A stretch of 8,476 nt of DNA from Actinomycetes bacterium (GCA_023438885.1 JAEXPS010000174.1:1-8476), one strand, 5' to 3'. Positions 1 through 5,850 are shown, counted from the stretch's first letter. Numbers and translations: made by a program. Notes: a model not told the origin generated them from the sequence alone.

Positions 1-468
1 GCCGCCAAGGCCGCAGCCGCCGCGGCCACCGAAGCGGCCGCGCAGCGCGCCGCGTGGAAGGCCTCGCTGCAGGGCTACGCCAACGGCAAGATCCCCCAGT
101 CCGCACTGTGCGCCCCGGCGTTCGACGGGCGCGCCCAGCTGCGGTGCGATGCGGCCGAGGCGCTCTCGCAGCTCGACGCCGCGTACGCCGCGACGTTCGG
201 CTCGCACCTGACGGTCACCGACTCGTACCGCTCCTACGGTGGCCAGGTCGCGTGTCGCCAGCAGAAGGGCTCTCTCTGCGCCCGGCCGGGCACCTCGAAC
301 CACGGCTGGGGCGTCGCGGTCGACTTCGGCGGCACGGCCCACTCGTTCGGCACCGACGCCCACAACTGGCTGCTCGCCAACGCCGGCGCCTACGGCTGGA
401 TACTGCCCGACTGGGCGCAAGCCGACGGCTCGAAGCCGGAACCGTGGCACTGGGAGTACGTGGGCTAG
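1..468 (+). CDS. M15-family D-alanyl-D-alanine carboxypeptidase (VanY-like), 5' truncated
   Basis: This is the last 155 residues of a peptidase whose start lies before the window. M15B enzymes are zinc peptidases that remove the terminal D-Ala from peptidoglycan stem peptides outside the membrane. The visible part begins with an Ala-rich, probably coiled or linker stretch (residues 1-25 as seen here) and continues into the catalytic domain. That domain contains SYRSYGGQ (residues 75-82, with the conserved Arg76), SNHGWGVAVDF (99-109, zinc ligands His101 and Asp108) and EPWHWEY (147-153, catalytic Glu147 and third zinc ligand His150). Cys37, Cys49, Cys85 and Cys93 could form disulfides, which fits export; the signal peptide would be upstream and is not seen. 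The stop TAG is at 466-468, and a strong hairpin follows 21 nt later. The family call is firm, but substrate and full length cannot be judged. Confidence 0.92.
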   Translation, partial: AAKAAAAAATEAAAQRAAWKASLQGYANGKIPQSALCAPAFDGRAQLRCDAAEALSQLDAAYAATFGSHLTVTDSYRSYGGQVACRQQKGSLCARPGTSNHGWGVAVDFGGTAHSFGTDAHNWLLANAGAYGWILPDWAQADGSKPEPWHWEYVG

Positions 469-489
469 CAAGCGCCACCCACCTCGTCG

Positions 490-537
490 CAGCGTCCGAG
501 GTCAGCAGGCCCCAGAGCCTGCCGACCTCGGACGCTG
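490..537 (+). terminator. Long hairpin after the carboxypeptidase gene (palindromic repeat copy 1)
   Basis: The arms 490-510 and 517-537 are 21 nt each and pair throughout except for one A/C mismatch, leaving a 6-nt loop (511-516). A T-rich stretch, TGTTGTCTTGTTGTG, follows at once, so this probably works as an intrinsic terminator for the upstream peptidase gene. The arm sequence, GCAGCGTCCGAGGTCAGCAG from 489, is nearly the same as the palindromes at 3471 and 8441, so it is also a copy of a dispersed repeat. The rest of the 469-583 intergenic region holds only the PadR promoter. Confidence 0.8.
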
Positions 538-547
538 TGTTGTCTTG

Positions 548-584
548 TTGTGATCGAGTAGTTGATGTCATATAGTACCTGGCG
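548..584 (+). promoter_or_regulatory. Leaderless sigma-70-type promoter of the PadR gene
   Basis: A -35-like TTGTGA (548-553) and a -10-like TATAGT (571-576) are separated by exactly 17 bp. The expected transcription start, 7-8 nt after the -10, falls on or next to the GTG at 584. No Shine-Dalgarno sequence precedes that GTG, so the transcript is probably leaderless, which is common in actinobacteria. This is a local AT-rich patch in an otherwise very GC-rich region. Confidence 0.6.
565..580. promoter_or_regulatory. Possible PadR autoregulatory operator over the -10
   Basis: ATGTCATATAGTACCT is an imperfect palindrome (10 of 16 positions symmetric) centred on TATA at 571-574. PadR proteins often bind ATGT/ACAT-type dyads at their own promoters. 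Binding here would cover the -10 hexamer and repress the cluster. The sequence match is only moderate. Confidence 0.4.
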
Positions 585-964
585 TGACACAGACACCAGC
601 GCCGGCCGACGACGCCTTCGCCGCCGACCTGCTGCGCGGGCACACCGACACGATCGTTCTCGGCGCGCTGCGCGGCGGTGACCGCTACGGGTTCGAGATC
701 TACAAGGTCATCCGCGACGCGACCGGAGGCCGTCATGAGATCAAGGAAGCCACGCTCTATGCCACATACCGCCGGCTCGTGAAGGACGGCCTCGTCGAGG
801 CGTACTGGGGCGACGAGTCCCAAGGCGGCCGCCGCAAGTACTACCGACTCACCGACGCGGGGCGCGCCGTCTACGGCACCAATGTCGCCGCGTGGGTCGC
901 CACCCGCGACGTCATCGACTCGCTTCTCGACACCGCGACTCCCCGGAAAGGTCACACCCGATGA
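584..964 (+). CDS. PadR-family transcriptional regulator
   Basis: A 126-residue protein with the PadR winged-helix fold. Residues 23-45 (TDTIVLGALRGGDRYGFEIY onward) are the typical PadR helix 1-2 region. IKEATLYATYRRLVKDGLVE (53-72) is the recognition-helix segment, and GGRRKYYRLTDAGR (81-94) forms the wing. The short C-terminal helix (95-118) would provide dimerisation. The GTG start at 584 is chosen because the -10 hexamer lies 7 nt upstream and no SD is present, implying leaderless translation. The last codons overlap the next gene by 4 bp (ATGA at 961-964), so the two are translationally coupled. PadR genes paired with HAAS-domain membrane proteins are a recurring arrangement, and the regulator usually controls its own operon. 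The ligand is unknown. Confidence 0.93.
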   Translation: MTQTPAPADDAFAADLLRGHTDTIVLGALRGGDRYGFEIYKVIRDATGGRHEIKEATLYATYRRLVKDGLVEAYWGDESQGGRRKYYRLTDAGRAVYGTNVAAWVATRDVIDSLLDTATPRKGHTR

Positions 965-1881
965 GCTCAGTCCATCGCCTGCTCGACCAGGCGTTCGCCG
1001 GCATCCCACTCACCCCCGATGCCGCCGATCTGAAGGAGGAGCTGCGCACCGGGCTGATCGAGCGCGCCGCCGAGCTGCACGCCACGGGCATCTCCGAGGA
1101 GCAGGCGGCTGCCCGCGCCGTCGCCGAGCTGGGCGACATCCGCGCGTTGCTCGACGACGGCAGCGGCAGCGGCGCCCCGATACAGGAACCGCGTCCCTCC
1201 TGGTCGGCCGACCACGATCTCATCGCCCGGAACAAGGTCCGGCCGAAGGCCGGCTTCGTCGTCGGCATCGTGCTCGCGGCGCTGGCCGGCGTCGGCGCCG
1301 CGACCGCGTACACGCTGCTTGCGGTGCAGGGGACGGTTGCCGCACTTCCGTGGCTGGCGGCGCTGGCAGGCCTGGCGGTCGGCTGGATCCTGTCCAGCTC
1401 GCTCGCCCAGGAGACGACGACGAACCACCCGCTCCCGCGGGGCCGTGCGGCCGCCTGGGGCCTGGCGGCCATGCTGGTGACCATCGGAGTCGGGGTCGGT
1501 CTCGTCGCCGTGCCGGCGTGGGGTGATGACCCCGCCGTCGTCTGGATCATCGCCGGCGGCTCGCTCGTCGTCGCCGGTTGCGTGCTGTTCACCTGGCTCG
1601 GCGTCACGCAGACGAACCGGAAGAAGGCCTGGACGCGCCAGCTGTCCGGCAACACGACGGGGGTGGACAACTTCAGCAGGGACCCGGCGAGCGCCGCGCG
1701 GTTCGGCATCTATACGGCGGCGATCTGGGCGACCGCCTTCCTGGGCTGTGTCGTCCTGGGGTTCACGGTCGGCTGGAGGCTGGCCTGGACGCCACTGGTC
1801 GCCGGATGGATCGTCATGATGCTGGTGCTCGCCAGGATGAACTTCGGCTCCCGCAGGGGTGCGGACCCGTACCATCGGTGA
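961..1881 (+). CDS. HAAS-domain (HTH-associated alpha-helical signalling) six-TM membrane protein
   Basis: A 306-residue protein. Residues 1-65 are soluble and helical (HRLLDQAF, then LKEELRTGLIERAAEL, then ISEEQAAARAVAELGDI). This is the pattern of HAAS/DUF1700-type domains, which are typically encoded beside PadR regulators. About six hydrophobic segments follow, at roughly 97-122, 126-148, 163-187, 191-215, 247-270 and 274-293, so the protein should sit in the cytoplasmic membrane with the HAAS domain in the cytosol. It starts at the ATG at 961, with an SD-like GGAAAGG (945-951) nine nt before it, and overlaps padR by 4 bp. Its own stop overlaps the next gene by 4 bp (GTGA, 1878-1881). The likely role is membrane sensing or signalling linked to PadR; the signal is not known. 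A start further upstream in the same frame (892) would lie deep inside padR and is unlikely. Confidence 0.85.
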   Translation: MSSVHRLLDQAFAGIPLTPDAADLKEELRTGLIERAAELHATGISEEQAAARAVAELGDIRALLDDGSGSGAPIQEPRPSWSADHDLIARNKVRPKAGFVVGIVLAALAGVGAATAYTLLAVQGTVAALPWLAALAGLAVGWILSSSLAQETTTNHPLPRGRAAAWGLAAMLVTIGVGVGLVAVPAWGDDPAVVWIIAGGSLVVAGCVLFTWLGVTQTNRKKAWTRQLSGNTTGVDNFSRDPASAARFGIYTAAIWATAFLGCVVLGFTVGWRLAWTPLVAGWIVMMLVLARMNFGSRRGADPYHR

Positions 1882-2915
1882 CTGTGGACAAACCAGACGC
1901 AACGGGACAGAACGTCCCACTGGTTGGACGCGGTGCGGAGCTCGACGACCTCGACGGGCTTCTCGCCTCGGTGGCGGCCCGCGACGGTGCGGTCGTGTTC
2001 CTCGAGGGCGAGGCGGGCATCGGCCGGACACGGTTGGTCGCGGCCCTCGCGCCCGGAGCCGAGATGCTCGACCTCGACCGCATCGCGCTCGGCTTCCCCG
2101 ACGACGCCGACGGGCCCGTCCTGGAGGCGCTGCTGGCCGCCGGGGGCGAGCGCCCACGCGTGCTGGTGCTCGATGACATCCACCTCGCCTCCGACGCCGC
2201 GCTGGAGGTCCTGACGCGGTACGCCCATGCGGGCCCACTGGCGGGCACGCTGCTGGTGCTGACGCTGCGTCCGGTTCCCCACCGCCGGCAGGTGCAGGAG
2301 ACCGTGGTGGCGTGGGTGCGCGCCGGTGCCCGCAACCTCGAGCTACGGCCGCTGGGGGCCGGGGCGGTGGTGGAGCTGGGCGAGGCGCTGGCGCACCACC
2401 ACGTCGGCCCCGTGCTGCGCGGGGTGCTCTCGACCACCGGCGGCAACCCTCGCCTGGTCAGCGCGGTGATCGACGCCGCGCAGCGCACGGGTGCGCTCCG
2501 CGCCGCCGAGGACGGCGTCGTCGACCTCGAGGGCTTCGGCTGGCAGGGCGAGCTGGACGCCGCCGCGCGCCGGCACGTGGACTACCTGGAGCCGCCCGTG
2601 CTGGGCCTGCTGGCCGAGGCGGCGGTGCTCGGCCCGTCGTTCGTCGTGCCCGACCTCGCGGCGCTGGCGGACCTTCCGCTGACCGAGGGCTGGCGCACGC
2701 TGCGCCACGCGCTCGCCGCCGGGGTGGTCGCGGCGCGGGGCGACCGCCTGGTCTTCCGGCACGACGTGGTGCGCGGCGCGCTCTACTCCGGGCTGGAGCA
2801 CGAGCAGCGCCGGGCGTTGCACCAGCGGGCGGCGAGCACGCTCGGCGACGCGGGCGCCCCGGACCACGTGGTGGCCGGCCACCTCGAGCGCGCGCGGGCG
2901 GCCGGCCGCGCCTAG
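1878..2915 (+). CDS. Stand-alone AAA/STAND-type ATPase resembling the N-terminal half of a LAL (LuxR) regulator, no HTH
   Basis: A 345-residue protein starting at GTG 1878, which overlaps the HAAS gene by 4 bp. There is no close SD (an AGGGG lies 18 nt away), so coupling probably drives initiation. It opens with VPLVGRGAELDDL (13-25), the usual entry motif of LAL/AAA_16 ATPases. Walker A is GEAGIGRTR (44-52), with Arg50 where the family normally has Lys. Walker B is RVLVLDD (94-100). LLVLTLRP (125-132) is sensor-1-like, TGGNPRLV (187-194) is the conserved post-ATPase motif, and LVFRHDVVRGALYSGL (291-306) marks the winged-helix region. Full LAL proteins run to about 900 residues and end in a LuxR HTH; this one stops after the winged-helix region, with no TPR or HTH. 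It may be a genuine NTP-switch partner of PadR/HAAS or a shortened LAL remnant. The intact frame and tight overlap favour a functional gene. Confidence 0.82.
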   Translation: MTVDKPDATGQNVPLVGRGAELDDLDGLLASVAARDGAVVFLEGEAGIGRTRLVAALAPGAEMLDLDRIALGFPDDADGPVLEALLAAGGERPRVLVLDDIHLASDAALEVLTRYAHAGPLAGTLLVLTLRPVPHRRQVQETVVAWVRAGARNLELRPLGAGAVVELGEALAHHHVGPVLRGVLSTTGGNPRLVSAVIDAAQRTGALRAAEDGVVDLEGFGWQGELDAAARRHVDYLEPPVLGLLAEAAVLGPSFVVPDLAALADLPLTEGWRTLRHALAAGVVAARGDRLVFRHDVVRGALYSGLEHEQRRALHQRAASTLGDAGAPDHVVAGHLERARAAGRA

Positions 2916-2949
2916 CGTGAGAGGGACGCCGACGACGAAGGGAACTCTC

Positions 2950-3387
2950 ATGGCCACCAGGAGCGCACGGACAGACTGGGCCGGAACGTTGCAGGACGGC
3001 GGTGGGCAGGTCGACCTGCTCAGCTCGCAGGCCGGGCATTTCCCGGTGTCGTTCCCACGCCGCACGTCCGACGACGCGCAGGGCGTCACCAGCCCGGAGG
3101 AACTGATCGCGGCGGCGCACTCGTCCTGCTACTCGATGGCGCTGTCGGGGATCATCGCCGGGGCAGGTGGGACGCCGCGCGCTCTGGCGGTCACCGCGGA
3201 CGTCACGCTGCGGCCGGACGGCTCGGGCGGCCTGGAGATCAGCGGCATCGCGTTGACGGTGCGCGGCGAGGTCGACGGGCTCGACGAGGCCGCGTTCGAC
3301 GCCGCCGCTCAGACGGCGAAGGAGACCTGCCCGGTGTCGAAGGCCCTCGCGGCGGTCCCGATCACGCTGGACGCCGCCCTCACCTGA
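2950..3387 (+). CDS. osmC: OsmC-family organic hydroperoxide reductase
   Basis: A 145-residue protein close in length and motif order to E. coli OsmC (143 residues). OsmC/Ohr enzymes reduce organic hydroperoxides in the cytoplasm with a reactive Cys pair. Both cysteines are present: Cys60 in AAAHSSCYSMALS and Cys127 in AKETCPVSKAL. The conserved SPEELIAAAH lead-in (48-57) supplies the active-site Glu. The ATG at 2950 is chosen because AAGGGAA (2938-2944) lies about 7 nt upstream and gives the expected N-terminus; an in-frame GTG at 2917 lacks such a site. The gene begins 34 nt after the ATPase stop with no hairpin between, so it may be read from the PadR operon. A C-rich tract and palindrome follow the stop. 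Confidence 0.92.
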   Translation: MATRSARTDWAGTLQDGGGQVDLLSSQAGHFPVSFPRRTSDDAQGVTSPEELIAAAHSSCYSMALSGIIAGAGGTPRALAVTADVTLRPDGSGGLEISGIALTVRGEVDGLDEAAFDAAAQTAKETCPVSKALAAVPITLDAALT

Positions 3388-3390
3388 CCT

Positions 3391-3470
3391 CCGCCCCACG
3401 GGCTCCCGCCCACCCCCTCCCCACCCCACCCCCTCTCCACCCCCTCTCCCTCCCCACCCCTCTCCCTCCC
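3391..3470 (+). other. C-rich, G-poor tract after osmC (possible Rho site; G-quadruplex on the minus strand)
   Basis: From just after the osmC stop to the palindrome at 3471 the plus strand is almost all C and T with very few G, and the purest part is 3416-3470. C-rich, G-poor RNA just after a stop codon is the classic composition of a Rho loading site. The complementary strand carries many GGG/GGGG runs with short spacers and could fold into a G-quadruplex. Together with the following hairpin this forms the probable 3' boundary of the osmC transcript. Confidence 0.5.
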
Positions 3471-3513
3471 GCAACGTCCGAGGTATGCAGGCCTCTACCC
3501 CTGCCTACGTTGC
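3471..3513 (+). repeat. Palindromic repeat copy 2 (osmC-feoA intergenic)
   Basis: It starts GCAACGTCCGAGGTATGCAG. The outer arms GCAACGT (3471-3477) and ACGTTGC (3507-3513) pair perfectly, as do the inner GCAGG (3487-3491) and CCTGC (3500-3504) around a CTCTACC-type loop. Compared with copy 1, the 3' arm has lost the part complementary to CCGAGGT, so this is a partly decayed copy. It matches copy 3 (8441-8476) at 30 of 36 aligned positions. A second possible stem pairs 3459-3472 with 3534-3549 (14 bp, 2-nt bulge) and would extend the structure up to the first iron box. Confidence 0.75.
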
Positions 3514-3544
3514 GACGGTGAGCGTGGGGGGTGGCGGGTGAGGG

Positions 3545-3563
3545 AGAGGTTAGGGGGACCTAA
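3545..3563. promoter_or_regulatory. Upstream DtxR/IdeR-like iron box
   Basis: AGAGGTTAGGGGGACCTAA matches the 19-bp DtxR/IdeR consensus TTAGGTTAGGCTAACCTAA at 14 of 19 positions, with both half-sites recognisable. It lies 42 nt before the feoA start and is centred exactly 30 bp from the second box. Confidence 0.65.
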
Positions 3564-3574
3564 GTCCGCCGAAG

Positions 3575-3593
3575 GTAGGTAAGGCTCACCTCT
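3575..3593. promoter_or_regulatory. Promoter-proximal DtxR/IdeR-like iron box
   Basis: GTAGGTAAGGCTCACCTCT matches the DtxR/IdeR consensus at 14 of 19 positions, including the central AGGCT core. It ends 12 nt before the feoA ATG and touches the proposed -10, where an iron-loaded DtxR/IdeR protein would block RNA polymerase. Placement in front of feoA strongly supports iron repression of the operon. Confidence 0.75.
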
Positions 3594-3605
3594 ACGGTCG
3601 TGCCA
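3593..3605 (+). promoter_or_regulatory. Proposed -10 and leaderless start of feoA
   Basis: TACGGT (3593-3598) fits the actinobacterial TANNNT -10 pattern, and the expected start point falls on the A of the ATG at 3605. No SD sequence precedes feoA. The -35 region has no good match, so the promoter call rests on the -10, the leaderless spacing and the adjacent iron boxes. Confidence 0.4.
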
Positions 3606-3913
3606 TGGACCTGGCCTGCTGCACCCCGGGTGAGTGCGCGCGGATCCTCGGCGTCGACGTCGAGCCCGGCGTGTGCCTGCGGCTGCAGGAGCTGGGCATC
3701 CGGCCCGGCGCGTTGGTGCAGGTGACGCACGGTGCCGGTCGGCAGGGCCGCGTGCTCGCGCTCGGGGCCGAGCGGTTCGCCCTCGACGCGCGCACGTGCG
3801 CGCTCATCGCCGTCGAGCCCGTCGTGACCACCGAGCCCGTCGGGCCCGTCGTGACCACCGAGCCCGTCGGGCCTGTCGAGGCGGCGGAGCCGGCCGAGCC
3901 GGCTGTGGCATGA
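3605..3913 (+). CDS. feoA: FeoA, ferrous iron transport accessory protein
   Basis: A 102-residue protein whose first 70 residues are a FeoA SH3-like domain. The family pattern is seen in LRLQELGIRPGALVQVTHGA (25-44) and in LALGAERFALDARTCALIAV (51-70). FeoA is a small cytoplasmic partner of the FeoB Fe(II) permease. Most FeoA proteins stop near residue 75-80; this one has an extra tail made of two perfect VVTTEPVGP units (73-81 and 82-90) followed by an acidic, Pro/Ala-rich end. The tail is encoded by a 27-bp direct repeat. Five Cys (5, 6, 11, 24, 65) are present, more than usual; their role is unknown. The ATG at 3605 follows the iron boxes directly. The stop overlaps the feoB start by 4 bp (ATGA, 3910-3913). 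Confidence 0.9.
   Translation: MDLACCTPGECARILGVDVEPGVCLRLQELGIRPGALVQVTHGAGRQGRVLALGAERFALDARTCALIAVEPVVTTEPVGPVVTTEPVGPVEAAEPAEPAVA
3817..3870 (+). repeat. Two perfect 27-bp tandem copies in the 3' end of feoA
   Basis: The units 3817-3843 and 3844-3870 are identical, each beginning GCCCGTCGTGACCACCGAGC, and encode VVTTEPVGP twice in frame. A third, diverged start (GCCTGTCGAG) follows at 3871. The lack of any silent difference suggests a recent duplication or slippage. Confidence 0.9.
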
Positions 3914-5850
3914 GCTGCCACGAGCCGGCCGCGGCGGGGCCCGCCGTCGCGGTCGAGCGCCGGCGCGCCACCGTGGCCCTGGTGGGCAGCCCCAACGTCG
4001 GCAAGTCCACGCTCTTCAACGCCGCCACCGGCGCGCGCCAGCACGTCGTCAACGCGCCCGGCACCACGGTGGAGCTGGCGAGCGGGGTGTGGAAGGCGGC
4101 GGACGTATCCCTCGTCGACCTGCCGGGTGCGTACTCGCTGCTCGCTCGGACGCCCGACGAACAGGTGACCGCCGATGCGGTGGCGGGGGCCGGGCCCGCC
4201 GGCGCGGTCGACCTCGTGGTCGCGATGGTGGATGCCACGGCGGTGGCGCGGTCGTTGTACCTCGTCGGTCAGGTGGCCAGGGCCGGCCTGCCGGTGGTGG
4301 TGGCCCTGACGATGCGCGACGTCGCGGCCTCGCGCGGGGTCGTCGTCGAGCCGGCGGCGCTGGCCGCCGAGCTCGGCGTGCCGGTCGTCGGGCTGGACCC
4401 GCGCACCGGGCGGGGGCTCACGGATCTCGCCGCCGCCGTGCGCGGCGCGGCCGGCGACCTGGAGTCGGCTCCCTGCGTGCGTGGGCCCGAGCCCGCGTCG
4501 CTCGTGGCCGACGACCCGCGCCTGGCCGAGGCGGAAGCGCTGTTCGGATGGGTGCAGGGGATTCTCGCGGCGGTGGAGCACGCCGCACCGTTGCCCACGC
4601 GGGCTCGTCGTACCTGGAGCGACCGGGTGGACGGCGTGCTGCTGCGGCCCTGGGTCGGCGTGCCGGTGCTGCTCGCCGTGATGTGGACGCTGTTCCAGCT
4701 GGTGACCGTCGCAGCCGCACCGCTGATGGCGTGGGTGGATGCCGCCGTCAACGGGTGGTTCGGCGGCCTCGTCGCCGGCTGGCTGAGCAACGCGCCGGCC
4801 TGGGTGAGCGGCTTCCTGCTCGACGGGGTGCTCGCCGGCGCGGCCACGGTGCTGAGCTTCGCGCCGCTGATGGCGGTGATGTTCGTGGCGGTCGCGCTGC
4901 TGGAGGACTCCGGCTACCTGGCGCGGGCGGCGTTCGTCGCCGACCGGGCGATGCGCGCCCTCGGCCTGGACGGCCGGGCGGTGCTGCCGCTCGTCGTCGG
5001 CTTCGGCTGCAACCTGCCGGCGCTCGCGGCGACGCGGACGCTGCCCCACGCGCGCCAGCGGCTGCTGACCGGGCTGCTGATCCCGCTGACCTCCTGCACC
5101 GCCCGGCTGACGGTGTACCTGATGCTCGCGGCGGTGTTCTTCCCCGGGCATGCCGGGACCGCGGTGTTCGCGATGTACGTGCTGTCCGCGCTGCTCGTCG
5201 TCGGGCTCGGGGTGCTGCTGCGCCGCACCGCGTTCCGCGACCTGCGCCGTGAGCCGTTCATCCTCGCGCTGCCCGCCTACCAGCGGCCGCGGCTGCGGGC
5301 GATCGCCACGTCGACGTGGGTGCGGGTGTGGTCGTTCGTCCGCAAGGCGGGTTCGATCATCGTCGTCACGCTCTCCGCCGTGTGGGTGCTGATGGCGCTG
5401 CCCGCGACGTCCGAGCACGCCATCACGCAGGTGCCGGTCGAGGACTCGGTGTACGGGCGGGTCGCCGCGGGCATCGCCCCGGTGTTCGAGCCGGCCGGCT
5501 TCGCCGACTGGCACGCCTCGGCCGCGCTGATGACCGGTTTCGTCGCCAAGGAGGTCGTGGTCGGTTCGATGGCGCAGACCTACGCCGTCGCCGAGCCCGA
5601 GGACCCGTCGCTGCCCGGTGACCTCGGCACGCAGCTGCGCGCGACGTTCGAGCGCACCTCGGGCGGCGAGGCCGGCGCGGCAGCGTTCGCCTTCATGGTG
5701 TTCGTGCTGGCGTACACGCCGTGCGTCGCGACGATGGCCGAGCAGGCGCGGCTGTTCGGGCGGCGCTGGACGGCCGGGGCAGTGGGCGTGCAGCTCGCGC
5801 TGGCGTGGGTGCTGGCGGTCGCGGCCTTCCAGGTGGGGAAGCTCCTGTGA
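3910..5850 (+). CDS. feoB: FeoB, Fe(II) transporter with N-terminal G domain
   Basis: A 646-residue cytoplasmic-membrane Fe(II) transporter, shorter than E. coli FeoB (773). The N-terminal G domain (about 20-180) has G1 GSPNVGKST (26-34), G2 in NAPGTTVE (48-55) and G3 DLPG (70-73). The G4 position, normally NxxD, reads TMRD (134-137), so the guanine-contacting Asn is Thr. A helical linker leads to a membrane region from about 249. Its two gate motifs carry the conserved cysteines: GFGCNLPA (364-371, Cys367) with LTSCTARL (393-400), and YTPCVATM (602-609, Cys605). GFVAKEVVVGSM (543-554) is also typical. The ATG at 3910 overlaps feoA by 4 bp and has no close SD, so coupling is likely. The end overlaps the FeoC-like gene by 4 bp. 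Confidence 0.96.
   Translation: MSCHEPAAAGPAVAVERRRATVALVGSPNVGKSTLFNAATGARQHVVNAPGTTVELASGVWKAADVSLVDLPGAYSLLARTPDEQVTADAVAGAGPAGAVDLVVAMVDATAVARSLYLVGQVARAGLPVVVALTMRDVAASRGVVVEPAALAAELGVPVVGLDPRTGRGLTDLAAAVRGAAGDLESAPCVRGPEPASLVADDPRLAEAEALFGWVQGILAAVEHAAPLPTRARRTWSDRVDGVLLRPWVGVPVLLAVMWTLFQLVTVAAAPLMAWVDAAVNGWFGGLVAGWLSNAPAWVSGFLLDGVLAGAATVLSFAPLMAVMFVAVALLEDSGYLARAAFVADRAMRALGLDGRAVLPLVVGFGCNLPALAATRTLPHARQRLLTGLLIPLTSCTARLTVYLMLAAVFFPGHAGTAVFAMYVLSALLVVGLGVLLRRTAFRDLRREPFILALPAYQRPRLRAIATSTWVRVWSFVRKAGSIIVVTLSAVWVLMALPATSEHAITQVPVEDSVYGRVAAGIAPVFEPAGFADWHASAALMTGFVAKEVVVGSMAQTYAVAEPEDPSLPGDLGTQLRATFERTSGGEAGAAAFAFMVFVLAYTPCVATMAEQARLFGRRWTAGAVGVQLALAWVLAVAAFQVGKLL
5835..5839 (+). promoter_or_regulatory. 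Ribosome binding site deciding the FeoC-like start
   Basis: GGGGA inside the end of feoB lies 7 nt before the GTG at 5847. It supports initiation there rather than at later in-frame GTG/ATG codons (5937, 5973, 5985, 5997), none of which has an SD at the usual distance. Confidence 0.55.

Noticed and set aside
489..537. CRISPR-like interpretation of the repeated palindrome
   Set aside because: The copies are kilobases apart, not regularly spaced, with no spacers and no cas genes.
54..575. 173-residue plus-strand frame over the carboxypeptidase end and the intergenic hairpin
   Set aside because: It is out of frame with the M15 motifs and runs through the terminator-like hairpin and PadR promoter; a shadow.
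967..2238. Long minus-strand frame opposite the HAAS and ATPase genes
   Set aside because: Arg/Pro/Gly-rich with no domain, and opposite two coupled plus-strand genes with recognisable features.
2913..2918. TAGCGT as a -10 for osmC
   Set aside because: It overlaps the ATPase stop codon and has no -35 match; TANNNT occurs too often by chance to count alone.
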